A stretch of DNA of 5,927 bases from assembly GCA_045628085.1 (NCBI GenBank), contig JAZQOZ010000116.1, positions 1 through 5,927 of the forward strand, read 5' to 3'. Position numbers and translations under genes: made by a program. The notes under the pieces were generated by a model. That model saw nothing but the letters and a program-made list of their open reading frames with translations. It made no database searches and was not told the origin of the DNA. Shown here piece by piece: positions 4,926 through 5,927 of this stretch (positions within the stretch are counted from its first letter, which is position 1; each line of letters opens with the position of its first letter). Origin of the DNA: Firm-04 sp045628085. GTDB lineage: Bacteria > Bacillota > Clostridia > Oscillospirales > Ruminococcaceae.

Positions 4926-5782
4926 CTGGCATCAAGCCCAGCGCCGGAACTGTTGTCAATATGCTTCACAGTGCTGCAGCCGCTGCTAAACGCTATACAG
5001 ACATTTTTCCACAGATTCTCAACAAAAAACCTGTTGTGCACTTTGATGAAACCGGAGTGGACATAAACGGGAAATTACATTGGGTCCATGTAGCCTGTTC
5101 ATCCGAACTGACTTACTATGCCCTGTCGAAAAAACGAGGGACAGATGCAATGCTGGAAATTGATTTTCTGCCGGGCTATAAAGGCATTGCTGTACATGAT
5201 TTCTGGATGTCGTATTTTAAGGCGACAAAAGCAGAACATGCAGTATGCGGTGCGCATCTGCTGCGTGAACTGACGGGTGTATATGAGAATCATCCGGACC
5301 AGAAATGGGCGCGTGACCTTTATCAGGAACTGCTGAGCATGTGCCGCGCAGCTGATTTCTATAATCAGCATCCCGAAATTGGTTCCCGTCAGCATTACAT
5401 GGACTGTTTAAAGCAGAACTATGACAGGATCCTCGAAGAGGCAGTCAAACAAAATCCGCTTCCGGAAAAGCAAGTTAACCGACGCGGAAAGCCAAAAAAG
5501 GGAAAGATACGGGCATTGATTGACCGCTTGATCCAATACAAGGGAGAGGTATGCCGTTTTGCAGATAACCCGCTTGTTCCGTTTTCAAACAATCAGGCTG
5601 AACGCGACCTGCGTATGGTGAAAATGAAAAACAAGGTAATCGGTTGCTTTCGCTCTGTGGTTGGCGCTACTGATTTCCTTACTTTGAAATCATTTACTTC
5701 TACTGCTGCGAAAACCGGGCAGACTGCTTTTTCTGCTTTACTTGATCTTTTTCAGGGCGATTTCGCTTGTGAGACTGAATAG
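4916..5782 (+). pseudogene. tnpC: 5'-truncated IS66-family transposase (TnpC type) remnant
   Basis: About 288 codons from IEGLTGIKPSAGTVVNML to LLDLFQGDFACETE match the C-terminal part of IS66-family DDE transposases. The catalytic residues are all visible: D in VHFDETG (5045-5047), D in AVHDFWMSYF (5198-5200) and E in NNQAERDLRMVK (5600-5602). The CGAHLLREL motif between them is also typical. Full-length proteins are about 500 residues or more, so the N-terminal zinc-binding and helical part is lost. An ATG at 4859 in this frame lies inside integrase sequence and is not a genuine start. The IS66 accessory genes tnpA and tnpB are absent, and I could not find terminal inverted repeats, so the element cannot move by itself. 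The left edge abuts the integrase remnant within a few bases of 4916. Confidence 0.9.
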
Positions 5783-5783
5783 T

Positions 5784-5909
5784 TACAAATATAAGTATAT
5801 CGGACAGCTTTCGGAAAAGCTATGTTGTCTCAAAAAATATTGCGATAAAGCCGCAGATAAGCTGGGGCTTGAATTCAAGCTGATGATCAATGAACAACAG
5901 TTGATCTGA
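5784..5909 (+). pseudogene. Short coding-looking fragment of unknown family after the IS66 remnant
   Basis: The frame reads YKYIGQLSEKLCCLKKYCDK, then AADKLGLEFKLMINEQQLI, to TGA 5907. Its composition (regular K, L, E spacing, an amphipathic helix, no rare-residue clusters) looks like real protein. It is in a different frame from the IS66 tail and has no convincing start; a GTG at 5769 would give 46 residues, with only a weak AGGG site. It may be the C-terminal end of a gene interrupted by the IS66 copy. I do not recognise the family. The remaining 18 nt of the window hold nothing recognisable. Confidence 0.4.
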
Positions 5910-5927
5910 CATCTGTTATGCCGTATA

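Noticed and set aside
4859..5782. IS66 transposase starting at ATG 4859 as an intact 307-residue gene
   Set aside because: The first 19 or so codons are out-of-frame integrase sequence. IS66 similarity begins only near 4916 and the N-terminal half is missing.

Overview
The window looks like accessory DNA from a gut-type Gram-positive clostridium, most likely Ruminococcus or another Oscillospiraceae. This is inferred from the style of the secreted multi-domain protein, strong AGGAGG ribosome sites, consensus sigma-A promoters and clostridial-type recombinase and IS66 remnants. TGA is used as a normal stop codon. No rRNA, tRNA or CRISPR array was seen.

Layout, left to right. Positions 2-243 (+) hold the last 33 codons of a protein followed 20 nt later by a 39-residue peptide gene, closed by a strong terminator (262-297). 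Positions 298-513 are non-coding. From 4130 back to 514 runs a minus-strand transcription unit: a consensus promoter (4102-4130), a 972-residue secreted modular protein (1132-4050), a second 39-residue peptide gene (989-1108), a remnant of a large serine recombinase (583-960) and a terminator (514-573). Divergent from it, a second consensus promoter (4174-4202) leads through a 220-nt leader with a 29-codon ORF and a long hairpin into a dead tyrosine integrase gene (4425-4925). That gene has an in-frame TGA and is cut off at a junction with a 5'-truncated IS66 transposase (about 4916-5782). A short coding-looking tail (5784-5909) of unknown identity follows.

The main observation is that the two 39-residue peptides are related. 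Each has an N-terminal aromatic/acidic/hydrophobic segment followed by DVITTS and then a variable acidic tail. Each lies 20-23 nt downstream of a gene whose C-terminus fits the same clostridial surface-protein C-terminal domain. The shared DVITTS is written with different codons in the two copies, so the protein sequence appears to be under selection. This is a candidate two-gene cassette (secreted protein plus DVITTS peptide), present twice in convergent orientation and surrounded by remnants of three kinds of DNA recombinase or transposase. Its function cannot be read from the sequence.
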